A DNA stretch of 64,000 nt from assembly GCF_003335675.1 (NCBI RefSeq), contig NZ_QPHL01000014.1, forward strand, positions 1 through 64,000, in the 5' to 3' direction. Positions 24,871 to 35,282 of the stretch are shown piece after piece (the first letter of the stretch is position 1; each line of letters starts with the position of its first letter). The DNA is from Winogradskyella sp. KYW1333. Its GTDB lineage: Bacteria; Bacteroidota; Bacteroidia; Flavobacteriales; Flavobacteriaceae. The notes under the pieces are model-generated. The model was not told where the DNA came from. It searched no databases and was given only the letters and a program-made list of their open reading frames with translations. The translations under genes were made by a program, and so were the position numbers.

Positions 24871-27138
24871 TTAAGCGTTTTGCTTTTTAATTAAATTTAA
24901 AGCAGAACCTTCTTTATACCATTCAATTTGAGCGTTATTATATGTATGATTTAATGCAATAACATCTTTACTACCATCTGCATGAACTACCTCTAGGTTT
25001 ATTTGCTTTTCTGGAGCAAATTCATTTAAATCTAGGAAATTGAAAGTATCATCTTCCTGGATTAAATCATAGTCGGCCTCATTAGCAAAAGTCAAACCTA
25101 ACATACCTTGTTTCTTAAGATTTGTTTCGTGGATACGTGCAAATGATTTTACAATTACAGCTGCAACACCTAGATGTCTTGGTTGCATTGCTGCATGTTC
25201 TCTAGACGAACCTTCACCATAATTGTGATCACCAACTACTACAGACCATATTTCATTTTTCTTATAATTACGCTGCGTATCAGGAACTCCGCCATATTCA
25301 CCAGTCAATTGATTTTTTACAAAGTTGGTTTTCTTATTAAAAGCGTTTACCGCTCCAATTAATGTATTATTTGCGATATTATCTAAATGTCCTCTGAAAC
25401 GTAACCATGGGCCTGCCATTGAAATATGATCCGTCGTACACTTTCCAAAAGCCTTTATTAACAATTTTGCACCAGTAATTGATTCTCCGATTGGTGTAAA
25501 TGGGGTTAACAATTGTAACCTTTCTGAAGTAGGGTTAACATTAATTTCTACACCACTACCATCAGTTACTGGTTCTAAGTAACCATTTTCCTTTACATCA
25601 AATCCTTTAGGAGGTAATTCCCATCCTGTTGGTTCATCTAGCATCACCTCTTCACCATTTTCATTGATCAGCTTATCTTTCATTGGATTAAAATCTAATC
25701 GTCCTGCAATTGCAATTGCTGCAGTAAGCTCTGGTGACGCTACAAACGCGTGTGTATTTGGATTACCATCTGCACGTTTAGCGAAATTTCTATTGAAAGA
25801 ATGTACTATGCTATTTTTTGGTGCATTTTTAGGATCACTATATCTCGCCCACTGTCCAATACATGGCCCACATGCGTTCGTAAATATCTTAGCGTCTAAT
25901 TTTTCAAATACATCTAAAATACCGTCACGCTCGGCTGTATATCTCACCTGTTCTGAACCTGGATTAATTCCAAATTCTGCTTTAGTTTTTAGTCCTTTAT
26001 CTAATGCTTGTTGCGCTATTGACGAAGCTCTAGATAAATCCTCATAGGAAGAGTTTGTACAAGATCCTATTAATCCCCATTCTACCTTTATTGGCCAATC
26101 ATTACTTTTAGCCTTGTCTGTCATATCAGATCCAACAGCCGTTGAAAGGTCTGGTGTAAATGGACCATTTAATAAAGGTCCTAATTCTGAGAGATTTATA
26201 TCAATAACCTGATCAAAATACTGCTCTGGATTTGCATAGACTTCAGCATCTGCCGTCAAATAATCTTTTATTTTATTAGCTTCATCTGCCACATCTGATC
26301 TGTCAGTTGCTCTTAAGTAACGTTCCATAGAAACGTCATAGCCAAAAGTAGATGTTGTCGCACCTATTTCTGCTCCCATATTACAAATAGTACCTTTTCC
26401 TGTACAAGACATTGACAAAGCACCTGGACCAAAATATTCTACGATTGCCCCTGTCCCACCTTTTACAGTTAGTATTTCTGCAACTTTAAGTATTACGTCC
26501 TTTGGTGCTGTCCAACCAGATAACTTACCGGTTAATCTAACACCAATAAGTTTTGGAAACTTTAATTCCCAAGCCATACCAGCCATTACATCTACTGCAT
26601 CTGCACCACCAACTCCAATAGCTACCATTCCTAAACCACCAGCATTTACCGTGTGAGAATCTGTACCTATCATCATACCACCTGGAAAAGCATAATTTTC
26701 TAAAACTACTTGATGGATAATACCAGCACCTGGTTTCCAGAATCCTATTCCATACTTGTTTGATACAGATTCTAAAAAGTTAAATACTTCACTACTTGTA
26801 TTGTTGGCATGTTTTAAATCTGTCGCTGCACCATCCTTTGCTTGTATTAAGTGATCACAATGAACAGTTGTAGGCACAGCAACCTTTGGCTTACCAGCTT
26901 GCATAAACTGAAGCAAAGCCATTTGCGCTGTTGCATCCTGACATGCTACACGGTCTGGAGCAAAATCAACATAATCTTTACCACGAGTAAACGCAGTTGA
27001 AGGTTTCCCATCCCACAAGTGAGAATATAATATCTTTTCTGAAAGAGTTAATGGTTTACCAACAATATCTCTAGCAGCATCTACTCGCTCAGTCATATTG
27101 GTATAAACCTTTTTAATCATATCAATGTCAAAAGCCAT
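24871..27138 (-). CDS. Aconitate hydratase (mitochondrial-type)
   Basis: A 755-residue 4Fe-4S enzyme interconverting citrate and isocitrate in the TCA cycle. The cluster cysteines are seen in [12 protein letters not shown] and [11 protein letters not shown], with substrate and swivel motifs [13 protein letters not shown] and [17 protein letters not shown]. Length and sequence resemble the mitochondrial ACO2 type more than the E. coli AcnB type, so I give no acnA/acnB symbol. A TAATTTTG box at 27185-27178 may be its -7 element. It is followed by a terminator. Confidence 0.94.
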   Translation of the reverse strand: MAFDIDMIKKVYTNMTERVDAARDIVGKPLTLSEKILYSHLWDGKPSTAFTRGKDYVDFAPDRVACQDATAQMALLQFMQAGKPKVAVPTTVHCDHLIQAKDGAATDLKHANNTSSEVFNFLESVSNKYGIGFWKPGAGIIHQVVLENYAFPGGMMIGTDSHTVNAGGLGMVAIGVGGADAVDVMAGMAWELKFPKLIGVRLTGKLSGWTAPKDVILKVAEILTVKGGTGAIVEYFGPGALSMSCTGKGTICNMGAEIGATTSTFGYDVSMERYLRATDRSDVADEANKIKDYLTADAEVYANPEQYFDQVIDINLSELGPLLNGPFTPDLSTAVGSDMTDKAKSNDWPIKVEWGLIGSCTNSSYEDLSRASSIAQQALDKGLKTKAEFGINPGSEQVRYTAERDGILDVFEKLDAKIFTNACGPCIGQWARYSDPKNAPKNSIVHSFNRNFAKRADGNPNTHAFVASPELTAAIAIAGRLDFNPMKDKLINENGEEVMLDEPTGWELPPKGFDVKENGYLEPVTDGSGVEINVNPTSERLQLLTPFTPIGESITGAKLLIKAFGKCTTDHISMAGPWLRFRGHLDNIANNTLIGAVNAFNKKTNFVKNQLTGEYGGVPDTQRNYKKNEIWSVVVGDHNYGEGSSREHAAMQPRHLGVAAVIVKSFARIHETNLKKQGMLGLTFANEADYDLIQEDDTFNFLDLNEFAPEKQINLEVVHADGSKDVIALNHTYNNAQIEWYKEGSALNLIKKQNA

Positions 27139-27395
27139 ATAGTATATTTAAAGGTTGATAATTCATTTTTAGCAGCACAAAATTACGAATTTTACCGTAT
27201 TTTTAAAAGTATGTAACAAAATTGCATTTTTACTAAATATAATTCATAATTAAATAAAAATAATAGGGATATATTAAGTTATATACAATGAAATTGTTAT
27301 TGTTATAATAATTTAACAAAAATAGCTATTTAGAATAAGTTTGAATAAGATTCAATAGACAAAACCCACAATTAATTGAACAATTTTCTGAGATC

Positions 27396-28349
27396 TTAAA
27401 ACAGGCTTTCAATTATTTTTTCATCAGTTATTCCTTCGGCTTCTGCTTTATAATTTTTGATTATACGGTGCCTTAAAATACCTGTTGCCACAGATTGAAC
27501 ATTTTCAATATCCGGTGATAATTTACCAGTTGTAGCCGCGTGAGTTTTAGCTGCTAAAATTAAGTTTTGAGATGCTCTAGGACCTGCACCCCAATCAACA
27601 AACTCATTTACAATAGAAGCTGCAGTCTCCGTATTAGGTCTTGTTTTTGAGACTAAAGATACCGCGTATTCTATAACATTATCAGCAACTGGAATGCGTC
27701 TTATCACTTGCTGGAAGTCTATGATTTCTCGAGCAGTGAATAACGAATCAACTGTTTGTTGAATATCAGTAGTTGTAGTTTTTACCACCTCAACTTCTTC
27801 ATTAAATGATGGATACTTTAAATTAATCGCGAACATAAAACGATCTAATTGAGCTTCGGGCAACGGATAGGTTCCTTCTTGTTCTATTGGGTTTTGTGTT
27901 GCTAATACAAAATAAGGTAAATTCAGTTGATATCTGTGTCCTGCCACTGTCACCGCACGTTCTTGCATGGCTTCAAGCAAAGCTGCTTGTGTTTTAGGAG
28001 GAGTTCTATTTATTTCATCCGCTAGAATAATATTTGCGAAAATCGGACCCTTGATGAATTTAAAATGTCTATTCTCATCTAATATTTCACTACCAAGAAT
28101 ATCACTCGGCATTAGATCTGGAGTGAATTGTATACGCTTAAAATCTAATCCTAAGGCTTGGGCAATTGTATTCACCATTAATGTTTTTGCCAATCCCGGA
28201 ACTCCAATAAGAAGAGAGTGACCTCCAGAAAAAATTGAAATTAATATCTGATCTACAACATCTTCTTGCCCTATAATTGCCTTAGCAATCTCTTTTTTTA
28301 GAGCACTATACTTTTTTACGAAGTTTTCGATTAATGTAACATCAGACAT
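27396..28349 (-). CDS. MoxR-family AAA+ ATPase
   Basis: 317 residues with Walker A GVPGLAKT, Walker B ILADEINRTPPKTQAALLEAMQE, sensor 1 ATQNPIEQEGTYPLPEAQLDRF and a C-terminal lid (GPRASQNLILAAK). MoxR ATPases act as chaperones that mature or activate partner proteins, often beside VWA-domain genes. None is present here. Instead the gene starts 4 bases after the SurA-like gene stop, so it is probably the last gene of the chaperone operon. Substrate unknown. Confidence 0.9.
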   Translation of the reverse strand: MSDVTLIENFVKKYSALKKEIAKAIIGQEDVVDQILISIFSGGHSLLIGVPGLAKTLMVNTIAQALGLDFKRIQFTPDLMPSDILGSEILDENRHFKFIKGPIFANIILADEINRTPPKTQAALLEAMQERAVTVAGHRYQLNLPYFVLATQNPIEQEGTYPLPEAQLDRFMFAINLKYPSFNEEVEVVKTTTTDIQQTVDSLFTAREIIDFQQVIRRIPVADNVIEYAVSLVSKTRPNTETAASIVNEFVDWGAGPRASQNLILAAKTHAATTGKLSPDIENVQSVATGILRHRIIKNYKAEAEGITDEKIIESLF

Positions 28350-28353
28350 AAAC

Positions 28354-29760
28354 TTATTCTTTTAACCAGTTACTCTGAAAATCACAACCTCTATACTCAC
28401 CATTAATTTTGATATAGGTATTTCGTATGGTCTCTCTTTGCCAAACTTCAATAGCTTTTACTTGTTTGTCTTGTAGTGCGAGATCTTTAATTTTAAGATA
28501 GTCTCTTGCAAAGTCAGCTTTGTGATCATCAATTCTGTCTGTGACAGTCATTATTTTAAACTTTATTCTGTTAATCCTGTCCTCATCCTGAATCACTGGG
28601 CTAATTTCATCATCTTTTAAACCTTGTACTTGAGAATACAATTCTGGCTCCATCCTTGTTAATTCAAAATTAAAATCTTGAGTAGTAGGATTAGTTAATT
28701 GACCTCCTTCAAATTTGGTTTCTTTTTCATCACTAAACTCTCTTGCTGCATCAGCAAAAGTAACGAGACCATTACTTATTTTTTCTCTTACATCTTTTAT
28801 TTCATCTTTTGCTTTTTGAATGGCATCTTCAGTTAATTCCGGTCTTAAAAGGATATGCCTTACTTCATATTCTTGTCCTCTCACCTTTTCAAGATAAATG
28901 ATATGAAATCCGAAATCAGTTTCAAATGGTTCTGAAATTTCTCCCTCTTGAAGATTAAAAGCTACGTCTCTAAATTCCTTAACCATTCTAGGACGTTTAC
29001 GATTCATTGTTGGTAACAAACCTCCATTGTTTTTAGATCCACTATCTTCTGAATAAAATAAAGCTTTGGTTGTAAAACTTGCACCATTCTCCTCTACGTC
29101 TTTCTTAAACCCGTTTAGCCTATCAATTACAGCTTGTTTTGCCTCTTCAGTTACCTCAGGAATTACGACAATCTGCGCTAGTTTTAACTCCGTACCAAAC
29201 GTTGGTATTTCTTCTTCTGGAATTTCATTAAAAAAGGTTCTCACCTCTTCTGGAGTAATCTCAATATCGCGTATCACTTTATCCTGCATTTCTTTGGCTA
29301 AGTATGCATTTTTGTTAATCTCATACATCTCCTCTCGTAATGCTTCTTCTGAGTCTTTTTTGTAAAAGTTCAAAAGACCATTCATATCTCCTTTAGTCTG
29401 AGCCAATATACCTTCAATTTGCTGGTCAACTAATGATTGTATATAGAGCTCGTTTACTATAATACTATCTTGAATCGCTTGGTGCGCATATAATTTACTT
29501 TCTAAAAGACTACCAAAAAGTTCACATCTAGTAACCCCTTCTAAATCTGCTCCTTGTGCTTTAAGCTGAGCAATTTCTCTATCTAAATCAGATTCTAATA
29601 CAATGAATTCTCCAACTACCGCTGCAACACCATCTGCTTTAATCCGCGTTTTATTAAGTATTGTATCCTTTTTAACCTTTGGTTTTTCGTCCTCAATAAT
29701 TTCTTGGGCAAAACTTAAATTGAAACAAAATAAGCATACTAGGACTAGTGCTTTATTCAT
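28354..29760 (-). CDS. SurA-like periplasmic chaperone / parvulin peptidyl-prolyl isomerase
   Basis: 468 residues from ATG 29760; the longer frame to 29811 would place 17 non-signal residues before the signal peptide MNKALVLVCLFCFNLSFAQ. A SurA-N-like helical domain (VAAVVGEFIVLESDLDREI) is followed by two parvulin regions (about residues 170-270 and 275-375, the latter with YEVRHILLRPELTEDAIQKAKDEI and FADAAREFSDE). It assists folding of outer-membrane proteins in the periplasm. Its start overlaps the preceding lipoprotein gene by 8 bases. Confidence 0.88.
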   Translation of the reverse strand: MNKALVLVCLFCFNLSFAQEIIEDEKPKVKKDTILNKTRIKADGVAAVVGEFIVLESDLDREIAQLKAQGADLEGVTRCELFGSLLESKLYAHQAIQDSIIVNELYIQSLVDQQIEGILAQTKGDMNGLLNFYKKDSEEALREEMYEINKNAYLAKEMQDKVIRDIEITPEEVRTFFNEIPEEEIPTFGTELKLAQIVVIPEVTEEAKQAVIDRLNGFKKDVEENGASFTTKALFYSEDSGSKNNGGLLPTMNRKRPRMVKEFRDVAFNLQEGEISEPFETDFGFHIIYLEKVRGQEYEVRHILLRPELTEDAIQKAKDEIKDVREKISNGLVTFADAAREFSDEKETKFEGGQLTNPTTQDFNFELTRMEPELYSQVQGLKDDEISPVIQDEDRINRIKFKIMTVTDRIDDHKADFARDYLKIKDLALQDKQVKAIEVWQRETIRNTYIKINGEYRGCDFQSNWLKE

Positions 29761-30604
29761 AAATTTCAAACTGTTTATTTTTAATGGCATCTTTTGTAAT
29801 ATCTTTTTCAAGTTGCTTTATTAGCTCTAATTTCCGCTTGTTTATAACGATTTGTTCTATAGAACTACTAACGTATTCGAGTGGTGCATAATTATTCTGA
29901 ATTCTTACATCTTTCACCTGCATCAAATATAGGTTTATTGAATCTTTGAGTTGTATAAAATTAGATTTTTTTAACAGTTGGTTTTTATTTTGAGAATTTA
30001 CAACAGGTACTTTATCTGCTACCTGAGAATACTTAACCCACATTGAATCATTTAAGGAATAAGCTTTAAACTGAACTGATATTGAATCTAAGTAACGTTT
30101 ATCATCATTATTGAAACGTTTAAACCTTTTTCTTATGGTATCTAAATCGATAGGGTTTTGTGGAAGACTTAAGTATCTAAGCTGAAGCAAATCATCGTTT
30201 AACTTAAATGATTCTTTATTGGCTTCATAAAACAATTCTGCTTCTTGTTTTGGAACAATAGTATCTATATTCTTTTTTACTAATGCATCGAGATAGGCTT
30301 TAGTATATAAATCCGTTTTGTATTGATCTACTAATTTGGTAAACGACTGTTGTTTTGATTTGTTTAAATTTAACATGGCACCATCCATCAATAATAATTG
30401 GGAAGCCCATCTATTAATATATTGATTAACAATCAAAGCGCTATCCGCACTCGATGCACCTTCTGGAACCAAATCCGTTATATCATTCTTATAAAGATAA
30501 ACATCATTTACACGAGCAACTGCACCTTCTTCATCGGCCTTCTTAAAAAAGTCACAACCAACAAACAAAAACAAAACAATGATTATTAACGAAAAGTGTT
30601 TCAA
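29753..30604 (-). CDS. Lipoprotein resembling the SurA N-terminal chaperone domain
   Basis: A 283-residue lipoprotein (lipobox LFVGC, Cys17). The VARVNDVYLYKNDITDLVPEG segment resembles the opening of SurA/PrsA chaperone modules. The rest is helical and charged, with no recognisable parvulin active site, so it is probably a chaperone without isomerase activity. It sits between two PPIase genes (8 bases after one, overlapping the next by 8 bases), so the three products probably act together at the outer membrane. Confidence 0.65.
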   Translation of the reverse strand: MKHFSLIIIVLFLFVGCDFFKKADEEGAVARVNDVYLYKNDITDLVPEGASSADSALIVNQYINRWASQLLLMDGAMLNLNKSKQQSFTKLVDQYKTDLYTKAYLDALVKKNIDTIVPKQEAELFYEANKESFKLNDDLLQLRYLSLPQNPIDLDTIRKRFKRFNNDDKRYLDSISVQFKAYSLNDSMWVKYSQVADKVPVVNSQNKNQLLKKSNFIQLKDSINLYLMQVKDVRIQNNYAPLEYVSSSIEQIVINKRKLELIKQLEKDITKDAIKNKQFEIYE

Positions 30605-30612
30605 GTCAATAT

Positions 30613-32556
30613 TTAATTATTAATAAGCTGTTTTACAGCATTTAATGCGTCTTTATTTACTTCAATGCTGAAACGATCATAAAGTGACTTAACCCAATTG
30701 GTTTCAATTTCATTTTGGTAATCATTAATCACCATTCCCTTTGCTTCTTTTAAAGTTTTTGTACCTGCTGGTAAAATCTCATTTACATTTATAACATGAA
30801 ATGCCTCATTATGGTTATAAACTCCAGAAACTCCTTTCTTAGCATTAAAATCTGAAGGAAGACGTTTGTCATTTGTATTGTAAACTCCTTTTGTAAATAT
30901 GACATTTTGTTCTTTATCGTTATTAAGAGCATTTTCAATTTCTTCTTGAGATTTTCCGCGCTTAATTAATTTAAAAAATTTAGTAGCAATATCTAAATCA
31001 GCAGAGGAAGCCATTACAAAATCAACACGCTCTTGCCATTGGTATTTAGTCTTGTTTCTTTCATAATAGTTTTCTAACCCAACCGTATCCTTTGCCGCTT
31101 TGTTCCATATTTCTTTTTCCATTAAATCGAAAAGTAGAAGCCCATCCCTGTACTCTTTTACAATATTTGCAAATTCTTGATTCTCCATTTCAAGATTATC
31201 TTCTCTATACTTAAGAATAGATGACTCAAAAAACGATTCGTATTCCTTTTCTACTACTTCAGAAGCAGGTCTAGCTTTATTGGCATAGGTACGCTGTACA
31301 GCCATCATATGGCGGCCAAATTCATTATAGGTAAAATCCCTTTGATTAATGGAGAAAATAATCTCATCCTTTTCAAATGAATCTGGTAATCTCCATGAAC
31401 GAGAGAAATAATCATCCGTAATGAGTGATTCAAAATAAGATTTGGCTTCTTCATTAGATCCAATATTATATCTCCCTTTTAACTCCTCCACCATGGCTTG
31501 GTTAATCAATTTAGAGCGAGAGTCTCTCTTAACCCTTGCCTCCAGAGTAGGTTTTAATTTATCATAAGAGTTTATTGGCTTTAAAGAAATTCGTTTTACA
31601 ATATGCCATCCATAGTCCGTTAAGAAAGGTTCGCTAAATTCTCCATCATTTAGTAACCCAAATGCCTCGTCTTCAAACTTAACCGAACTTAATTGTCCGC
31701 TTTTAAATGGTGATAGCGTTCCTCCGTTCTTTGCAGAACTCTTATCATCAGAGAATTGTTTTGCTAAAGCATCAAAACTCTCTCCTTGTGAGAGTTTCTT
31801 ATAAATCTCATTAATACGTTCTTCTGGCACTAATAATGAGTCCTTTTGATTAAGCCCAACCATTATATGCGCTGCGGTAATCGTGCCTCTGGAAGGTCTT
31901 TTATCATTCACCTTAACTACATGATAGCCAAATTGCGTTCTAAAAGGCTCTGACACTTCACCAACAGGTGTATTATAAGCTACTGATTCAAAATCGTAAA
32001 CCATTTTAAACGCTGAGAAATAACCTAAGTCTTCAACGAAAATTGTTATACCATCATGAGCATCAGCTTTTACTTTGTCAAATCCTTCGTTCAATACACG
32101 TTTGCGTAAGGAAGAAATTTTATCATAAACGCTTGTTGTATCCTTTACTGATTCGTCTAAGCGAACCAATACATGAGATGCATTAATATCAAATGAATTA
32201 CGTCCATATGCCTCTTTTACCAAATCCTCAGTGACCTTGTTTTCTGAAAGGTAATTTTTAGTAAGCTGTTTTTTATAACTTAAAAATTCTCTTTGATATT
32301 TAGGATCTTCATCCAATTTCAATCGCTTTGCTTCCTTTAGCTTTAATTGATATTCGGTAAAAAGTTTTAGATAACTATCTAAATCCTTTTGACTTTCGTT
32401 CTTAACAAGATCCAAATTTTTATTGTACACCCTCAAAAATTCAGAAACCATAATAGTTTCTCCATCTACAGTTAGTAAAACTGCATCCTGATCTTGCGCA
32501 TTTGTTAATTGAACTACTAATAGAAATAAGAGTAAAAATTTAAACTTAGTTGTCAT
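30613..32556 (-). CDS. Large periplasmic peptidyl-prolyl isomerase with two parvulin domains
   Basis: A 647-residue exported protein (signal MTTKFKFLLLFLLVVQLTNAQ). Two parvulin/PpiC domains are visible: about residues 120-220 (INASHVLVRLDES, AHDGITIFVEDLGYFSAF, VGEVSEPFRTQFGYHVVKV) and 225-325 (ITAAHIMVGLN, FSDDKSSAKNGGTLSPFKSG, FSEPFLTDYGWHIVK). A long helical C-terminal part contains another SurA-N-like region. It is the first gene of the trio plus moxR, behind a consensus promoter. Likely role: outer-membrane and type IX cargo folding. Confidence 0.88.
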   Translation of the reverse strand: MTTKFKFLLLFLLVVQLTNAQDQDAVLLTVDGETIMVSEFLRVYNKNLDLVKNESQKDLDSYLKLFTEYQLKLKEAKRLKLDEDPKYQREFLSYKKQLTKNYLSENKVTEDLVKEAYGRNSFDINASHVLVRLDESVKDTTSVYDKISSLRKRVLNEGFDKVKADAHDGITIFVEDLGYFSAFKMVYDFESVAYNTPVGEVSEPFRTQFGYHVVKVNDKRPSRGTITAAHIMVGLNQKDSLLVPEERINEIYKKLSQGESFDALAKQFSDDKSSAKNGGTLSPFKSGQLSSVKFEDEAFGLLNDGEFSEPFLTDYGWHIVKRISLKPINSYDKLKPTLEARVKRDSRSKLINQAMVEELKGRYNIGSNEEAKSYFESLITDDYFSRSWRLPDSFEKDEIIFSINQRDFTYNEFGRHMMAVQRTYANKARPASEVVEKEYESFFESSILKYREDNLEMENQEFANIVKEYRDGLLLFDLMEKEIWNKAAKDTVGLENYYERNKTKYQWQERVDFVMASSADLDIATKFFKLIKRGKSQEEIENALNNDKEQNVIFTKGVYNTNDKRLPSDFNAKKGVSGVYNHNEAFHVINVNEILPAGTKTLKEAKGMVINDYQNEIETNWVKSLYDRFSIEVNKDALNAVKQLINN

Positions 32557-32604
32557 AGATTTTTTCTTTTAAAATCAATTACTTTTTATCATCATGAAGA
32601 TGAG

Positions 32605-32634
32605 CAAAAATAATATAATTAGTGCATTTTACAA
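32605..32634 (-). promoter_or_regulatory. Promoter of the PPIase/moxR operon
   Basis: On the minus strand TTG (32634-32632), 19 bases, then TATTTTTG (32612-32605). Leader of about 40 bases to the ATG at 32556. Confidence 0.6.
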
Positions 32635-32825
32635 GTTATTGTTAAGCTATAAATAACCTTAAATCTAACGCACTGAATGAAATACTATTATTTAATATTT
32701 CTTCTAAGAAAATCTTAATTATTATTAACACTTGAATTTAATCTTTTACTTATAACAGGACAACGACTTTTAATACCATATCAAACACTTTTTTATACAT
32801 TTGACTTGGTTAATGTTCTATTTTT

Positions 32826-33287
32826 ATGAAATACACAACTGAAATTATAATTCATAAATCCTTAGCTGAGGTTATTCACAAAATGAACTCTACAGAAAAT
32901 ATGTTGCATTGGCAAGAAGGCCTAGTGAGTACTGAGCACTTATCTGGTACACCAGGTGAATTTGGTGCTAAAATGAAATTGAATTATGATTTTGGCAATA
33001 GAAAAATGGCACTAATAGAAACGATTACTAAAAGTAATTTTCCTAACGAATTCCATGCGACTTATAACACAGAGGGCATTTGTAATATTCAACAAAACTT
33101 TTTTGAGAGTATTACTGAAGGAGAGACAAAATGGATTTCTAAAAACGAATTTCAGCCTACAACCTTTGCAATGCATGCAATGTTGTTATTTATGCCTAGA
33201 GCATTTAAAAAACAGACCAAAAAATTTATGAATAATTTTAAATATTTTGTTGAAAAAGGCAAATCTGTTGGAAATGCGAAAACTTAA
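32826..33287 (+). CDS. SRPBCC (START-like) domain protein
   Basis: A 153-residue protein with the helix-grip pattern of polyketide-cyclase/START-like proteins: TEIIIHKSLAEVIHKMNSTENMLHWQEGL at the N-terminus, a TKWISKNEFQPT strand, and a C-terminal helix FKKQTKKFMNNFKYFVE. Such folds bind lipophilic ligands. Ligand unknown; a link to the adjacent carotenoid genes is conceivable but unsupported. TACATTTG at 32796-32803 is a likely -7 element. Confidence 0.75.
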   Translation: MKYTTEIIIHKSLAEVIHKMNSTENMLHWQEGLVSTEHLSGTPGEFGAKMKLNYDFGNRKMALIETITKSNFPNEFHATYNTEGICNIQQNFFESITEGETKWISKNEFQPTTFAMHAMLLFMPRAFKKQTKKFMNNFKYFVEKGKSVGNAKT

Positions 33288-33510
33288 GTTGATTTGGGAT
33301 TTTAGAGGTCCTACTAACAAACATACCGCAGAACATCATTTAATTCACCTTAAAGAGTATATCAATTTGAATAAATTAGATATTGAAAAAACAGGTATTG
33401 AAACCTTAAATGAAATGCACAGTTTGGTATATTTGGTTGTCGAAGAATCTAAAATGCAGTCAATTAGAGATACATTAAAACCGCATAGAGGTCAAATCTT
33501 CCCTTCTTAA
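33274..33510 (+). CDS. Small conserved-looking protein of unknown function
   Basis: About 78 residues from ATG 33274 (MRKLKLIWDFRGPTNKHTAEHHLIHLKEYI). It overlaps the SRPBCC gene end by 14 bases, which implies translational coupling. It is mixed alpha/beta with His residues in HTAEHHLIHL and ends RDTLKPHRGQIFPS. No family recognised. Its 3' end overlaps the convergent crtY gene by 4 bases. Confidence 0.6.
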   Translation: MRKLKLIWDFRGPTNKHTAEHHLIHLKEYINLNKLDIEKTGIETLNEMHSLVYLVVEESKMQSIRDTLKPHRGQIFPS

Positions 33511-34646
33511 AAGATTCTCCTTAATAAGGCAATAGTGAATTTTTTGGGTGGCACAGAAGAAATAATTTTTAAGTCGTCTAAAATGTTGGTCTCTTCATCT
33601 AAAAATCTCAAAATAGTTTTGGTTTTTGCTTTTTTAAATAATGAAGCAAACAATTTTGAACCCTCACCATTATTTTTTGCTAAAACATCTAAAAACAGTA
33701 CGTCATAAAACCAAAATTTTGAACTTTTATGAAACTTGGACAAATCATCATTCTGTTTCAAATATTGAACTAAAGACCTTGTTTTTTTAGTCGTATTTTT
33801 GAATGTATAGCCGGTACTTGCCTTAGTCCAACCACCAGCGGTACCAATATTCAAAATATTCTTTGAGTTTAATTTTGAGAATTTATATGATGTCATTGGA
33901 ATTGATCCCTTTTCCTTTTCTATAATCTCGTATTCTTTTATTCCTTTATTTTCTAAGTATTTTTTTATTGATTCTTCATATTCATTTAATGGCAAAAGTG
34001 TTTCTGAGAATAGGGTATATTCAAACAGTGCAATATTTTTCTCAATAGGTAATACATACATAAATCGAGTATTGCCTTTTTGAGCAACAGTAAAATCCAT
34101 AAAAGTTGCTACAGAATCATCAAACTCATTTGACTCTGTTTTAATAAACCAACCTACAAAATGCTGCTGTAGAACCGGATACCTATCTTGTACTTTATAC
34201 AAATCTGAATCTGGTATACTGTTAAAGACTTTGGCGCCTGAATATGACCTGTCCATTGTTTTGACCCGTACAACATTACTATGTTCCTCAACTTCAATAA
34301 CGTTATCTTTAACAAATGATATATTTGACTTTAGTTTAATCTTTTCCCATAAAAACTCATAGAATTTTTCACTTCTAATCATTTTATAATTATAGTCATC
34401 TAAATTGACGGTTTTCGAGAATTCTTTACTACCAAACAAAATATTTGGCCAACTTTTTCGAATCAAATTGTCCCATTCTCCTTCATCTTTCTCCCAATAA
34501 CACCACGTTCTATCATTGCCTTTATTATCTTGCTTATCAATGATTAAGATAGACTTATCGTCAAAAAAAGTATCTTGAGACAAACGATATGCAAGCATTA
34601 ATCCAGATGCACCTGCTCCTAATATTATGAAATCTTGATTAGTCAT
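33507..34646 (-). CDS. crtY: Lycopene beta-cyclase
   Basis: A 379-residue FAD/NAD-dependent cyclase forming the beta-ionone ring. The N-terminal dinucleotide motif FIILGAGASGLMLAYRL is followed by a WCYWEKDEGEWD segment, the FMDFTVAQKGNTRFMYVLP strand pair typical of CrtY, and the C-terminal NIGTAGGWTKASTGYTF motif. It belongs to the CrtY class, not the heterodimeric CrtYcd type. Its ATG directly abuts the cruF stop codon. It is the last gene of the crtD-cruF-crtY operon. Confidence 0.9.
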   Translation of the reverse strand: MTNQDFIILGAGASGLMLAYRLSQDTFFDDKSILIIDKQDNKGNDRTWCYWEKDEGEWDNLIRKSWPNILFGSKEFSKTVNLDDYNYKMIRSEKFYEFLWEKIKLKSNISFVKDNVIEVEEHSNVVRVKTMDRSYSGAKVFNSIPDSDLYKVQDRYPVLQQHFVGWFIKTESNEFDDSVATFMDFTVAQKGNTRFMYVLPIEKNIALFEYTLFSETLLPLNEYEESIKKYLENKGIKEYEIIEKEKGSIPMTSYKFSKLNSKNILNIGTAGGWTKASTGYTFKNTTKKTRSLVQYLKQNDDLSKFHKSSKFWFYDVLFLDVLAKNNGEGSKLFASLFKKAKTKTILRFLDEETNILDDLKIISSVPPKKFTIALLRRIF

Positions 34647-35282
34647 TTAAAAGAATAAAAACATTGTAAAAAATACAACAATAGAAATGAATACATGTAT
34701 TGAGATTATTTTGCTAGTATTCACTTTAAAATACTGATAACCTAAGTGTGCAACAAATGCTGTACATAACCAGCCAAAATAATTTTGTAATGGTACATGA
34801 CCATTTTCAAATTCCCAGTAATCAAAACGTGGTGCTGAAACTTCAATTACAAGATCTAATCCTGTCATTAATAACGCACCAATTAAAGAGGTTGCTATAA
34901 TATTCTTAAAAAATAATCTAGCAATATCTGCCGTAGACATAGTTAGCAAAGCCCAGTTAACACAAATAATAATTGGTACTCCAATAAACTTCTGACCAAG
35001 ATTTTCACCATAACTGTAATTTCCAAATATTAACCCATAATTAACACCTAGAGCCTCCACAATAAACCCTAATGAAAATGGAATTGCAACAGCAATAACT
35101 ATATGCCATTTAAAATTATCAATATTTACCAAAATGATTATGAACGTCAATAGCAAATTGATAGGTGACATACTCAAAAACCAATCTGAATAATCAGGAG
35201 ATAAAATCCCGGTCATTCCAGATATTGAAAACAGCCATATAATGAAAATAGAAAAGTATTTAATAAATTTTTTATCAACCAT
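34647..35282 (-). CDS. cruF: Carotenoid 1',2'-hydratase (CruF-like, DUF422)
   Basis: A 211-residue membrane protein with six or seven hydrophobic segments. Conserved charged motifs of the DUF422/CruF family are visible: EALGVNYGLIFGNYSYGENLG, KFIGVPIIICVNW, LDLVIEVSAPRFDYWEFENGHVPLQNYFGW. CruF hydrates the uncyclised psi end of gamma-carotene or lycopene, giving the 1'-OH of myxol- and saproxanthin-type carotenoids. It abuts crtD upstream and crtY downstream with no spacer (TAA followed at once by ATG at both junctions). Confidence 0.82.
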   Translation of the reverse strand: MVDKKFIKYFSIFIIWLFSISGMTGILSPDYSDWFLSMSPINLLLTFIIILVNIDNFKWHIVIAVAIPFSLGFIVEALGVNYGLIFGNYSYGENLGQKFIGVPIIICVNWALLTMSTADIARLFFKNIIATSLIGALLMTGLDLVIEVSAPRFDYWEFENGHVPLQNYFGWLCTAFVAHLGYQYFKVNTSKIISIHVFISIVVFFTMFLFF

